A stretch of 25,000 bases of DNA from Isochrysis galbana. Taxonomy: Eukaryota > Haptophyta > Isochrysidales > Isochrysidaceae. Of this stretch, positions 1-8,535 are shown piece after piece. Each line of letters begins with the position of its first letter. The stretch's first letter is position 1. The stretch spans positions 1 through 25,000 of the forward strand of contig JADDIW010000031.1 in assembly GCA_018136815.1 (NCBI GenBank), in the 5' to 3' direction. The position numbers and the translations under genes were made by a program. The notes under the pieces are model-generated. The model saw only the letters and a program-made list of their open reading frames with translations, did no database searches and was not told where the DNA came from.

Positions 1-3000
1 CCTTAATGATAGCGCGAAACAGCAATATGTCGTCTTGCAAAAACTTGGGCAAGTTGGAGTCTCGAATGGCCCGCAACATCGTGAGGTCTTCATTCTGATC
101 GGGGTCGCGAGACTTGAGCAGGCCAGCGGTGTTTATGACGGTGTTGACGGCACGCATGCCAAAGTCGTAGTGGTCTTGCGACGAGAGCTGCTCAGACGAA
201 AGGCGGAAGGTGGAGACAAGCTTCTGCGCGCAAGGCTTGGGGAAGTCGAACCCGAAGGAGAAGAGTCGGATCTCGGCGATGAGGGCATAATCGGGCACCA
301 TCATCGCCATCGGCCGGAAGAGCGCTTTCAGGTTGTCAGGAAGTTCGGTCCGCCCAGCGTAGCCCGGATTCATAGTGATAAAGGTAGAGGTGGTTGGGTC
401 GAGCTTGATCATCGAACCCTCGAACTCGAAGATCTCCTTCTCTTGAATGATTGCGTTTTGGATGTTTAGCATCTGCTGCGCGATCACCGAGAGCACCTCA
501 ATGTCAATGCGGTTGAATTCGTCGAAGCATGCCCACGCACCTGCCGTCGACAGACCCTTGAAGAATTTACCCATGGCCTTGTAGTCGAGGCCGTCCGAGC
601 AATTGAAGACGACGCACTGTTTGGCGAGCGCCTTCGCAAGATCCTTGACGGACTCGGTCTTCCCGGTCCCCGCGGGGCCTGCAGGCGCGCCGCCAAGCTT
701 TATATGCAAAGCGCCCATCAAAGTCATGTAGCAGCGATCAGTGAGCGGCGTAACCACGAGGCGCGAAGACGCGCCGAGATACTCGTATCCATAGGGAAAT
801 GTGCACTGGACCATGCGGACGAGCATGTTGGTGTCACCGAGCGGCGACTCCCGTCCCTCCCAGTAATAACGTAGCTGGGAGACCCACTCAAAGTCACCCG
901 TGCGCTCGACCTGCGCGTCGATGAGTCTCTCGACTACGTCGCGCGCGTGGAGCTCCATCACGATGATGGCGGACATCACTTTCGATTGCAGTTTGGTCAG
1001 CTTGGTCCTCACGAGGCGCGAGAGCTCCTTGAGCTGCTCAATCATCGTGTCAAGGTAGTCGCGCACGCCATCGGTGCCGTTGGCCTCGATGGCGCCCTCT
1101 ACTCGCGTGGTCCAATCGAGCTGGGTGACAGAGATAGCAACCATCGATGCATGCGTAAGCACGAAGTCGCCGCGCGACTGCTGCTTATAGTCGCCGATGC
1201 CTACCTCTGTCTGGTGGCGAACGGACTTGCGCATCATCGTCTCGATCTCGCCCATCCACAATTCGACCGATCCGCGCGGGTAGATCTTGGACTTGAACGG
1301 CATTACCTCCTTCTCAGCCGATATCATCTCCGACATCTCGCACTCGGCGCCCTTCATCGTGATGGCATGCACCGCCTCGAAGCACTTACGTAGATGAGGC
1401 TGCACCGCGTTGGGGTCTTTCGTCTGCGAGAGGATGGAGATTAGCTCGTCGTTCGAGAGGAAGTAAAAGCGCGCGAACGCGGCGCGTTTGGTCTCCAAAT
1501 AGTCTGCAAGATTCTTTTGCACACGCTCCAGCTCTATGTTGGACTTGGTCCACGCGGCCAGCAATTCGGGGTCGTCGCAGAAGGTGAGCACGTGTGGTGT
1601 TGCCTCGACAGACTTGAGCGTCTTGCGCCATAGTCGGTCGACGACCGTGAAACGCTTCGCCTCAGCGGGCAACTGACGCTGGATGTCCTCCGAATCGAAG
1701 ATTGGCTGCAGATACATCCAATTGCGCTGGCAAGCGAGCCACTCGGATATACAATCCTGCACCATGTGCAGCTTGCGCTCCCAATCATGGATGCGCTCCT
1801 CGAACGGCCCCTTGTGCGGCGAGAAGGAGAACTGCTGTGTCAACACAATGTGGTCATCGAGCAGGGTGTTAATCTCATCAGATACCTTTATGACACTCGT
1901 GCCGGTGTTGCGGTACGGGTGTACGTCAAAGTCGAGCGAGGCCCATGCGCCGAGCATGTCGTCGAGAGACTTCTCGATGGCGAACTCCTTCATCGCGCGG
2001 TCGCACACCTTCTGGACCTCGTGGAGTGTCTTGGGTTCGTGGAGCCGCATGCCCTCGGTCGCATCGCGTAGCGTGAACTTATCGTCAGGCCTGAGCTCAG
2101 AGCCTAGGACCTCGGTAAGCGCGTCCCAATGGCGATCGCGCATGCCGGGGTTGCGCAGCGACGTCACGACTGGTACGTTAACAACGAATTTGGCCATCCC
2201 GTCCTTGAGCTCCTGGGCGATGGCCAAGCACCCTGGCACATCCTTGAATGTCTTCACCGCCTTTGCCATCGCGCGCTGCATCCCCTCGAAGTCGCGCGTT
2301 ACCTCGTCTGGATCGAGCTCAAGGAAAGAACCGTCTAGCCACTCCTTGTTGCAGCGCTGCCAGCTAGCAGCATTCTCCCATAGGAGGGCATAGGGCTCGA
2401 AGTTCTTGATCGACTTTTGTAGTCCCTCATAGTCGGTCGCCTCCAGCCCGAAGAGCACTTCGCGCTTGTTGAAGAGAGAAGTCTTCGCCTCAAAATCAGC
2501 AATAGTCGCTTTGATGTCGGCCACGATGCCCACAACCTTGTCGACACGTGCCAAGTCGGAGTACTGGTGGAAGTTGCTAATGCGCGTGTCGAGCTCCTCA
2601 AGCTGCTTGGTGAAGGCCTCCTGCTGCGCGAGCAGCTCCGCCTCGTACGCCTTCCTATCTTCTGCGGCTTGACGCCCTACCTCCAGCTCGCGCGCCAGCA
2701 GCCGCTGCGGCCAGTGGAAGGCTGCCCAACGGCCAGAGAAGCTGTCCTCATCTACGTCAACCTGGAACGCCTCAAGGCTCTCGTAGTATTGGGTCATCTC
2801 CTCGAGCTGCGCCTCGAGCTCGCGGGTGCGAGCCGGGACGCCGGCCTTAAACTCGTCGAGAGCCGCGAGAGTCTCAATGTCCTCCGGCTTGGCTGCGAGG
2901 CGCTCGTCGATCTCGCTGAAGCCACCGGCGACGGCGGCTGCGAGCTCGGCCGCCCGCGTGCTCACCATGTCCATGAGCAGGTCAATGGCCGCCTGATGCT

Positions 3001-4960
3001 TGGCGATGAGCCTCGCCTTGAGCGTGCTCGTTGAGATGAGAAAGGTACCGATCAGAACGTTATTTGGGACTGTGCGCGATACCTCTGCGATCGCCGCCTT
3101 GCACTCGGCCACCTTGGCCTCGATCGCTGCGAGGCTGACGGGCACGCGCTCGTCCGGCGGCCCCGAGGCGGCGGCGGCGGCGAAGGAAGCGATGTACGCC
3201 GCGTCGTCGCGCGAGAGCAGCACCTCGTGTGGGCGTAGCGACTCGAGGTAGTCGCCCAAAGGGGCGACAGCCACCTCCAGCTGACGCGCAAGTCGGTTGC
3301 GCATCGCGATCGTTCGTGCCTGCTCGGCCATGCGGGCAGACGGGAGCGTCTTGAGCTCCTCGGCGAGCTTGTTGCCCTCAAAGTCGACCTCAGTCAGCGT
3401 AGCAAGGGCTGCAAGGCCGTCGTCGAGCAGGCGAAGGCAGTTGGTGACAAAGTCGGCGGGCTTGGTCGAATAGGCGACGACGAGGCGCAGAGGCCGCTCA
3501 TCGCCCTCCCTAGCGCCCGCTTCGCCCGTCGCCGCCGCCTCGCTGTCCCCTTCGCCGCCGGTCTCCGATGACTCATGCGTGCCCTCCTCGTTGGCCTCGT
3601 CAGGAGTGAAGGTCTCCACCAAGATGTCGAGTTTGAATAGCGGCGGCTTGGGGAGGAACATCGGGTCGTGCATGTGCACAGGCGCCCGCTTCATGTGCTC
3701 GCCGAGGAAGTCGGCATAGGCAGTGATCGAGTCGCGTGTTAGGTCTGTGACCGCATCGCTGATCATCAGGTTGACCTGGATGGACAACCGACCCTCGCGC
3801 GAAACCACGGGCTCAGCACCGAGCCCCTTGCCCGAGCCCGCGCCTTGCCCGCGCGCGCGCCCCACTCCCACGACTTCCTCGAGCAAGAGCGACGGTGGAG
3901 GCTGGTCACCCCCCCACGCACCCATGTCGATCGAACCCATTGCCTCGTTCACGACGCGGCGGATGGCGGGCTGCCACGTCTTGGTGAGGAAATGCATCAG
4001 CTTGCTGCGGTGCTCCGTCTCCAGGTGGTCGAACTGGTCCAGGTAGAAGGCCTGCGAGAGATTCACGTTGAAAAGCCCCAGCCGGCCGAGCTGGATGCAC
4101 TCGTGACGTGCGGCGACAACAGCATGACACGCCTCGGGGAGCGCGAGCGACGAGATGGACTTAAACGACTTGGCCGCAGAGACGAAATCGAGACCCTTGG
4201 CCTCTGCAACCACGCCCAGCTCAGGGGCCAGCGGCCGCGGCGGCAGCAGTAACAAGTCTGTACGCACTTTATCCTTGAGGGGTGCCTGCTGGATCCGCTC
4301 ACGCAGGAGCATGCTGTTCATCGTCTGGGCATACGCGAGCTTGATCTCCGCAATCATAGGCGCGATCGAGCCGGTGCGTGCAAGTGCCTGGGCGCCCGAG
4401 GTGGTGATGCGGTGCGCTGGCATCGCGCGCTCAATCAGCCGCTCGATCTGCGCGTCGGAGAGAGTGTAGACGTCAGTAGTGGGCATGTTGCGCACGTAAA
4501 ATTGCATGAGGATATCGGCCTCCGCCTCGTCGCGGGCGCGGTGCGCCTCAGCCAGCCGCTGTGCAAACTGCTCCACGTCCTCGTACAGAAACATCGTCGA
4601 GAGCCGCGGCACCACCACCGAGACCGTCTCGTCAATCCGGCCGTCTGCGTGAGCGAGGTGGGCAAGAAAGCCGTCGGCCTTGTCGTCGTACCCGTGCACT
4701 CGGCCTAGCGTCCACTCCTCGCCCTCCGCTCCGAGAGGCTGGAGCAGGGCGGCATTCGGATGTCGGCCAAACGACTCAGTGGCTTGCTCAGCCATCTGGA
4801 GAGGAGTGAGCCTCTGCCAGTCGGTAGAGTCGAAGTAGCGGAGTGGCAGGCGCACGTGCGCTCCGCTTGGGCCGGTGGGCCTGGGGACGCCTCGAGCGGC
4901 GAGGGCGGCGCGCAGGGCGTCGACCGACGAGCGCCGGTCTCCGCCGCCCACCGCCGTCAT
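1..4960 (-). CDS. Axonemal dynein heavy chain, N-terminal part (partial, runs off left edge)
   Basis: Motor subunit of an axonemal dynein, which drives ciliary bending by ATP-dependent walking on doublet microtubules. The minus strand is open without a stop from the ATG at 4960 to the window edge (~1,653 codons). Residues ~1-1400 are the tail and linker, including motifs such as NPGMRDRHW typical of the DHC_N2 linker region. The AAA1 ATPase follows: Walker A GPAGTGKT at residues 1428-1435, Walker B region ACFDEFNRID around 1477-1486, and sensor-I MNPGYAGR at 1529-1536. AAA2-AAA6, the stalk and the microtubule-binding domain lie beyond the window. About 1,430 residues before AAA1 is shorter than typical outer-arm chains and fits an inner-arm, single-headed type (inference). 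No intron is needed over 4.96 kb. The start is the last ATG before a CT microsatellite. Family identity is near certain; subtype is not. Confidence 0.96.
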   Translation of the reverse strand, partial: MTAVGGGDRRSSVDALRAALAARGVPRPTGPSGAHVRLPLRYFDSTDWQRLTPLQMAEQATESFGRHPNAALLQPLGAEGEEWTLGRVHGYDDKADGFLAHLAHADGRIDETVSVVVPRLSTMFLYEDVEQFAQRLAEAHRARDEAEADILMQFYVRNMPTTDVYTLSDAQIERLIERAMPAHRITTSGAQALARTGSIAPMIAEIKLAYAQTMNSMLLRERIQQAPLKDKVRTDLLLLPPRPLAPELGVVAEAKGLDFVSAAKSFKSISSLALPEACHAVVAARHECIQLGRLGLFNVNLSQAFYLDQFDHLETEHRSKLMHFLTKTWQPAIRRVVNEAMGSIDMGAWGGDQPPPSLLLEEVVGVGRARGQGAGSGKGLGAEPVVSREGRLSIQVNLMISDAVTDLTRDSITAYADFLGEHMKRAPVHMHDPMFLPKPPLFKLDILVETFTPDEANEEGTHESSETGGEGDSEAAATGEAGAREGDERPLRLVVAYSTKPADFVTNCLRLLDDGLAALATLTEVDFEGNKLAEELKTLPSARMAEQARTIAMRNRLARQLEVAVAPLGDYLESLRPHEVLLSRDDAAYIASFAAAAASGPPDERVPVSLAAIEAKVAECKAAIAEVSRTVPNNVLIGTFLISTSTLKARLIAKHQAAIDLLMDMVSTRAAELAAAVAGGFSEIDERLAAKPEDIETLAALDEFKAGVPARTRELEAQLEEMTQYYESLEAFQVDVDEDSFSGRWAAFHWPQRLLARELEVGRQAAEDRKAYEAELLAQQEAFTKQLEELDTRISNFHQYSDLARVDKVVGIVADIKATIADFEAKTSLFNKREVLFGLEATDYEGLQKSIKNFEPYALLWENAASWQRCNKEWLDGSFLELDPDEVTRDFEGMQRAMAKAVKTFKDVPGCLAIAQELKDGMAKFVVNVPVVTSLRNPGMRDRHWDALTEVLGSELRPDDKFTLRDATEGMRLHEPKTLHEVQKVCDRAMKEFAIEKSLDDMLGAWASLDFDVHPYRNTGTSVIKVSDEINTLLDDHIVLTQQFSFSPHKGPFEERIHDWERKLHMVQDCISEWLACQRNWMYLQPIFDSEDIQRQLPAEAKRFTVVDRLWRKTLKSVEATPHVLTFCDDPELLAAWTKSNIELERVQKNLADYLETKRAAFARFYFLSNDELISILSQTKDPNAVQPHLRKCFEAVHAITMKGAECEMSEMISAEKEVMPFKSKIYPRGSVELWMGEIETMMRKSVRHQTEVGIGDYKQQSRGDFVLTHASMVAISVTQLDWTTRVEGAIEANGTDGVRDYLDTMIEQLKELSRLVRTKLTKLQSKVMSAIIVMELHARDVVERLIDAQVERTGDFEWVSQLRYYWEGRESPLGDTNMLVRMVQCTFPYGYEYLGASSRLVVTPLTDRCYMTLMGALHIKLGGAPAGPAGTGKTESVKDLAKALAKQCVVFNCSDGLDYKAMGKFFKGLSTAGAWACFDEFNRIDIEVLSVIAQQMLNIQNAIIQEKEIFEFEGSMIKLDPTTSTFITMNPGYAGRTELPDNLKALFRPMAMMVPDYALIAEIRLFSFGFDFPKPCAQKLVSTFRLSSEQLSSQDHYDFGMRAVNTVINTAGLLKSRDPDQNEDLTMLRAIRDSNLPKFLQDDILLFRAIIK

Positions 4961-4963
4961 CGT

Positions 4964-5050
4964 GCTCTCTCGCTCTCTCTCTCTTCCTTTGTCTCTCTTC
5001 TCTCTCTTCTCTCTTTTCTCTTTATGTCTCCTCTCTCTTGTCTCTCTCGA
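4964..5050. repeat. CT-rich microsatellite upstream of the dynein gene
   Basis: Almost pure pyrimidine on the plus strand, dominated by CTCTCT and TTCTCTC units, so GA-rich on the dynein coding strand. It starts four bases upstream of the dynein ATG and therefore lies in its 5' leader or promoter. It is a simple repeat; any regulatory role is unknown. Confidence 0.85.
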
Positions 5051-5059
5051 GGGAGGGCC

Positions 5060-5141
5060 GGGGGGGGGGGGGGAGGCGCCCTGCGGTGGGCGCGCTGTTA
5101 CACTTGGGAGGGGAGAGCGGGGGGGGGGGGGGGGGGGGGGG
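5060..5141. repeat. Two long homopolymer G runs
   Basis: Uninterrupted G runs of 14 nt (5060-5073) and 23 nt (5119-5141) lie 100-180 bp upstream of the dynein start. Comparable runs occur at 6996-7011 (16 G), 20242-20263 (22 C) and 20801-20823 (23 G). Such runs can form G-quadruplexes and are prone to length error in sequencing, so exact lengths are uncertain. Confidence 0.9.
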
Positions 5142-5999
5142 AAGGGGCGTTGCCCCTGGGGAGGAGGGGGGTAGGGGAGTAGGGGAGAGGGAGAGGAAGG
5201 AAGACACACGACTAGGAGTAGAGAGAGAACACTCTAGCGAGTACTTTACTTTACTCTACCCTACTCCGGGGGTAGCCAACTCCTAGCACCTTTGTCCTTC
5301 CCCCCGGTATTTCCTCACCTTGGCTACCTTGGGCCTCCTCGGAGGCACTCCACCATGGGTATGGAAGGTATTGAGGCTGCCAGCACACCAAAAGTTCCAG
5401 TGGCGTACCTTCACAGCCGGGACGGCGTGCGTTCCCCCAGCTGCTCCGCCCTGTAATGATAATACTATACTCAATTCCTGTCATCGTGTACTTCCAGGCT
5501 GTAAGTGCCCATAAGTCAGCCAAATCATGCACAAAAAGGGCATTCCCAGCCACAAAGGTATGGGTGGGCCTCAAGCCAAGCACTTCCTCCTAGGAGTGAA
5601 CCTCTGACTCTCGTGACATACCGGCGCTTTGCACCCCCTCTTGCCGACCAGGTGCACGTGCGCGTGCCGATCGTCGAACACCACGGCCATCGCAGCATCT
5701 ATAGATCACAAGGAGTCAATTTAGGAACCTAATGCACTCGAAGCCTGAGCTATTCCACCTGCGATCACATCAGAACCAACACTAGCATCACTTTCCTCCT
5801 CATCCTCATCCCTTTCCTCCCCCAGCGCATCATCGGCGGACTCCGACACAGCACCGGTGAGTTTGCGGCCGAACTCATCCATGCAGTGAGCTGCGATCCT
5901 TGATGACTCTATTATTAGAGTGGGGGAAAGAAGTCACAAAAAGGGGGGGGGGAAAGGCAGCGGACGGAGCGTCGAGCGACGGCAGCGAGCGACAGTGGC
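5142..5999. other. Intergenic stretch with no recognised gene
   Basis: This separates the divergent dynein (-) and coiled-coil (+) genes. It holds an 8-bp inverted repeat (GGTAGCCA at 5271-5278 and TGGCTACC at 5321-5328) and a small GCCTCCTCGGAGGC palindrome near 5333. A minus-strand reading frame at 5251-5583 (110 codons) matches nothing I recognise. A 53-codon minus-strand frame at 5721-5882 encodes a strongly acidic peptide (GEERDEDEEESD) and could be a small exon, but nothing else supports it. A 10-nt G run sits at 5943-5952. Confidence 0.5.
5721..5882 (-). CDS. Possible small acidic peptide or exon (doubtful)
   Basis: A 53-codon frame from the ATG at 5882 to a TAA at 5721. The middle is rich in Asp and Glu (about residues 21-32). 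No family is recognised, and no splice partner was found with confidence. It may be chance, since the region is otherwise unassigned. It is listed only because its composition looks like protein rather than repeat. Confidence 0.15.
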   Translation of the reverse strand: MDEFGRKLTGAVSESADDALGEERDEDEEESDASVGSDVIAGGIAQASSALGS

Positions 6000-6963
6000 A
6001 TGATGAGCGAGGAGGAGATCGACCGTCGCCGCACCGAGCTCCGGAAGTACATCTCGGAGGCGCGCGATGGCTACCTGACGAAGGCGGGCGTGAAGCGGCC
6101 GATGTCGCCGTGGGTACATGTCCCAAGCGAGGTCGACGCTCGTCGAGCTGACCAAGAACGGCGGGTACAACGGGCAGTCAAGATGGCCAAGATGATGAAG
6201 AGCCCGACGGGCGACGCTAACGTGGAGCTGACCGAGGTGGAGACGATGGCGGCGGAGCTCGAGGCGGTCAGGGGCCACAACGACTTCATGGCGCGCATGG
6301 TGATGGAGGCGAACAAGGAGCGCGACTTCCAACGCCAAGTAGTCCTCAAGCAGAACAAGGAGAAGTCGGAGTTGGAAGAAGAAATCACCGAGTGGCGCAA
6401 GAAGTTTGACGAATGCTACTCCATGTACAAGGTGATGGAGAGCCTTTGGAGGGACGGCCGACGTGTTGGAAGGGTCTTGCGGAGGCTCAGAGCCGCCGGT
6501 TCCGACGAAGTAGACCCCTTGTGGGCCAAAAGAAGTTCCCGCTGTTCCCATGGGCAGAGAGAGGGCGGGACTATGAGAGGGCGCGGTCGTAGGCGCCAAG
6601 GCGGAATTTGTGCTTGTCGAACACGCGATGACTACAGGCTCGTAGGCAGAGGGCCGTTCGATCGAGCCGGCAGCTGACGCGGCCGTAAAAGAGTCGTTGT
6701 TGGTTGCGGGCGGGAAAATGTCAGAGAGGTCATGGTAGGAGTAGTTGTCATTGTCTGCATACATCATGGCGGTCGCGTACGCTGAAACGAATCCCATGGT
6801 GCAAGTGCGCCGAGCAGCTGGCAAGCTCTACATGGAGGACCGACCAAGCGTCCTCTCACGCATCACAGACCTCGCCATCCAAGATCAGCCGAACGACATC
6901 GTCGCCATCGAGGAAGAGGGGTGTGAGAAAAAGACGAAGAAGATGAAAACTCAACACGCGTAG
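6000..6963 (+). CDS. Unknown coiled-coil protein, probably two exons
   Basis: I do not recognise a family. The frame opens with tandem ATGs at 6000 and 6003 and gives a charged, helical protein: MSEEEIDRRRTELRKYISEA, then a Lys/Met-rich stretch and a coiled coil (about residues 70-140, rich in E, K, Q and R). At residue 144 the codon AAG is followed by GTGATG, a good 5' splice site (6432). Reading on past it gives a Gly/Arg-rich tail unlike the rest. A second open frame starts after an AG at 6744 and runs to the TAA-side stop at 6963, ending in a Lys-rich tail; it joins in phase 0. The acceptor lacks a clear pyrimidine tract, so the exact 3' splice site is uncertain. Spliced length would be about 216 residues. 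The gene faces away from dynein. A longer antisense frame exists but looks like a shadow. Confidence 0.45.
6432..6744 (+). other. Proposed intron in the coiled-coil gene
   Basis: The donor is AAG|GTGATG and the acceptor AG at 6743-6744; length is 313 nt and phase is 0. The donor is convincing. The acceptor is weak, and another in-phase AG exists near 6825. The intron is inferred from the abrupt change in protein character after residue 144 and from the in-phase open frame downstream. Confidence 0.35.
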
Positions 6964-6995
6964 CTGGGAGTCACTGCGTGTTGAGAGGAGCGCGC

Positions 6996-7011
6996 GGGGG
7001 GGGGGGGGGGG
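6996..7011. repeat. G homopolymer, 16 nt
   Basis: An uninterrupted run of 16 G lies 3' of the coiled-coil gene, between it and the small membrane-protein frame. It has the same character as the runs at 5060-5141. Confidence 0.9.
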
Positions 7012-7143
7012 CAAGCGTTACTAATAAGAAAACAGGACTATATTGAGGACAAAAAAAATCACCTGGCCCTCTTTTGACGGAACGCGACTTTCTTCTCCGA
7101 GGCCGGCTTAAAAGGCGAACACACAACCATCAACGGCCCGTCG

Positions 7144-7437
7144 ATGCTCAGCTCAGAAGACGTGCGCTGGGAGGACGTCGATCTACAGGCGATCGGGTGG
7201 ACTCAGCCAGTGCGCTCCCTAAAAATCGAGTGTCATCCGGACTCGGCAGCGGCCAAACGAAAAAGCAAATTTCAAGCTGAAATAACCAAAATATTCGCAA
7301 AGGGAGCCGCATTTTTGCTAGGAGCCATCGTGCTCGTGCTCGCAGTACTTGTAATCATTCTCTTGTGGAAATTACTCAACAAGCGGTCCACCGAAAAAAA
7401 TCCAAAGGGACACGAAGCCGCGCCACAGGCTGAATAA
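7144..7437 (+). CDS. Small single-pass membrane protein of unknown function
   Basis: 97 residues. Residues ~1-50 are soluble and charged. Residues ~54-77 form one strong hydrophobic helix (GAAFLLGAIVLVLAVLVIIL) followed directly by WKLLNKR, a basic stop-transfer edge. A short hydrophilic tail ends in a TAA at 7435-7437. There is no cleavable signal peptide at the N terminus, so it would be a C-terminally anchored or single-pass protein (inference). The frame begins at an ATG in a moderately AT-rich leader. It ends four bases before the V repeat copy at 7442, which also marks the 3' end of the next gene on the opposite strand. No family recognised. The clear membrane segment makes it more than a random frame, but expression is unproven. 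Confidence 0.45.
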   Translation: MLSSEDVRWEDVDLQAIGWTQPVRSLKIECHPDSAAAKRKSKFQAEITKIFAKGAAFLLGAIVLVLAVLVIILLWKLLNKRSTEKNPKGHEAAPQAE

Positions 7438-7441
7438 AAAG

Positions 7442-7583
7442 AGAACTCAAACAATCCACACGGGGAGCTCACAAACTCAATCTCTAGTTGCTGTGGGAGG
7501 GCGCGGTGAAAGGGCGGGACTGGCTGCAATGTCCCCTTTTCTGCGGGCAAATCGCAAGTTTGTATCCTTCAGATAGAACTTAT
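7442..7583. repeat. Remnant of a tandem duplication that has lost its gene (V2 + U2)
   Basis: Two blocks here match blocks that flank the minus-strand gene at 7646-8320. V2 (7442-7468, agaactcaaacaat then cacggggag) matches V1 at 7612-7638, just 3' of that gene. U2 (7513-7583, containing tgtccccttttctgcgg and gcaagtttgta, ending in tagaacttat) matches U1 at 8383-8535, upstream of it. The order V2-U2 followed by V1-gene-U1 is what a tandem duplication of a V-gene-U unit would leave if the left unit lost its gene. Confidence 0.6.
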
Positions 7584-7645
7584 GGGAGGGGGCACGCCAC
7601 GCCACCGGCTAAGAACTCAAACAATTTGCACGGGGAGTGTTCATC

Positions 7646-8320
7646 TTAAAACTTCATCTCATTCAGCAAGTCTCGCTGGTCACCGGTCCCACACGGCAGG
7701 CACACACGCGCTCGACCGCCAAGTGCAACCTTGCGTTTGCGCTGCGGCATAAGCCTGATAAGCGCAAGAAGGCTCTTTACGCTTGTGACTTGTTTTCGCA
7801 GTTGTTCAGTGGCGAATTCTAGCATTTCTTTTGCCGAACTCAGTTGCAGAACTACGTGGAGTTTATCGTCTGGTGTGTTCGCAATTGTGTACAGATCAGC
7901 CGACAATGAGCTTAAATTACTCGCAATTCTAATTGCCAATGTCCACTCTTTGGCGGCAATAGCCTTTCTATAAAGTTTAAGCAAGGAGTCTTGTCGCAGT
8001 GGTTCAGTCGCAAATTCGCCAAGGGCAACCTTGCGTTTGCGCTGCATAAGCCTGATAACCGCAAGAAGGCTGACCTGTTTTCGCAGTTGTCTAGTGGCAA
8101 ATTCTAGCATTTCTTTTGCCGAATTCAGTTGCAGAACTACGTGGAGTTTATCGGATGGCGTGTTCGCAATTGTGTACATATCAGCCGACAATGAGCTTAA
8201 ATTACTCGCAATTCTAATTGCCAGTGTCCACTCTTTGGCGCCAATGGCATCATTGCATTTTTTATAAAGTTCAAACAAGAAGTCTTTAGGCATCTTCATC
8301 TGATACGTTACCGGTGACAT
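7646..8320 (-). CDS. Protein of two near-identical tandem ~90-residue repeats, unknown function
   Basis: 224 residues from the ATG at 8320. Residues 13-101 and 111-201 are two copies of one module. Shared segments include AKEWTLAIRIASNLSSLSAD, YTIANTP, DKLHVVLQL, SAKEMLEFAT, QLRKQV and QRKRKVALG. The underlying DNA copies (about 7716-7985 and 8015-8285) are very similar. They differ by indels of 3, 9 and 12 bases, all multiples of three, as expected if the frame has been under selection since duplication. The module looks all-helical and ends in a basic QRKRK patch. No signal peptide or membrane segment is seen, and no family is recognised. The surrounding DNA is more AT-rich than its neighbours, which could indicate foreign origin or just a different isochore. 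The C-terminal ~20 residues, after repeat 2, are unrelated to repeat 1. Confidence 0.55.
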   Translation of the reverse strand: MSPVTYQMKMPKDFLFELYKKCNDAIGAKEWTLAIRIASNLSSLSADMYTIANTPSDKLHVVLQLNSAKEMLEFATRQLRKQVSLLAVIRLMQRKRKVALGEFATEPLRQDSLLKLYRKAIAAKEWTLAIRIASNLSSLSADLYTIANTPDDKLHVVLQLSSAKEMLEFATEQLRKQVTSVKSLLALIRLMPQRKRKVALGGRARVCLPCGTGDQRDLLNEMKF

Positions 8321-8382
8321 ATGAAGCTTACTACATACCCCGGTACAAAAAAGAAACGTGCGGACTCGTTCGGTGTTCGTTC

Positions 8383-8535
8383 GGCGAGACGGGCTGCGAT
8401 GTCCCCTTTTCTGCGGTCAAATCTGCGCCAGTGCCACTTCCAAAAATGTAATACAATAATTGGCACGAATGCCAGTATACATCTGAAACCTGCAAGTTTG
8501 TACCTTAATAAGGGAGTGCTTTAAGTAGAACTTAT
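8383..8535. repeat. U1 block, upstream copy of the flanking duplication
   Basis: It matches U2 at 7513-7583 at both ends: ggcgaga..ggctgc.atgtccccttttctgcgg.caaatc at the left, gcaagtttgta and tagaacttat at the right. It carries about 74 and 17 extra bases that U2 lacks. It lies 63 bp upstream of the repeat-protein start, so it may contain that gene's promoter. Confidence 0.6.

Noticed and set aside
5251..5583. 110-codon minus-strand frame as a retroelement or exon of dynein
   Set aside because: No motif of reverse transcriptase, integrase or RNase H could be identified, and dynein does not need an upstream coding exon.
5934..6824. 296-codon minus-strand open frame
   Set aside because: Most of it is Leu/His/Arg-rich antisense of the coiled-coil exon, a typical shadow. 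The first ~100 residues are low complexity and lie over the proposed intron.
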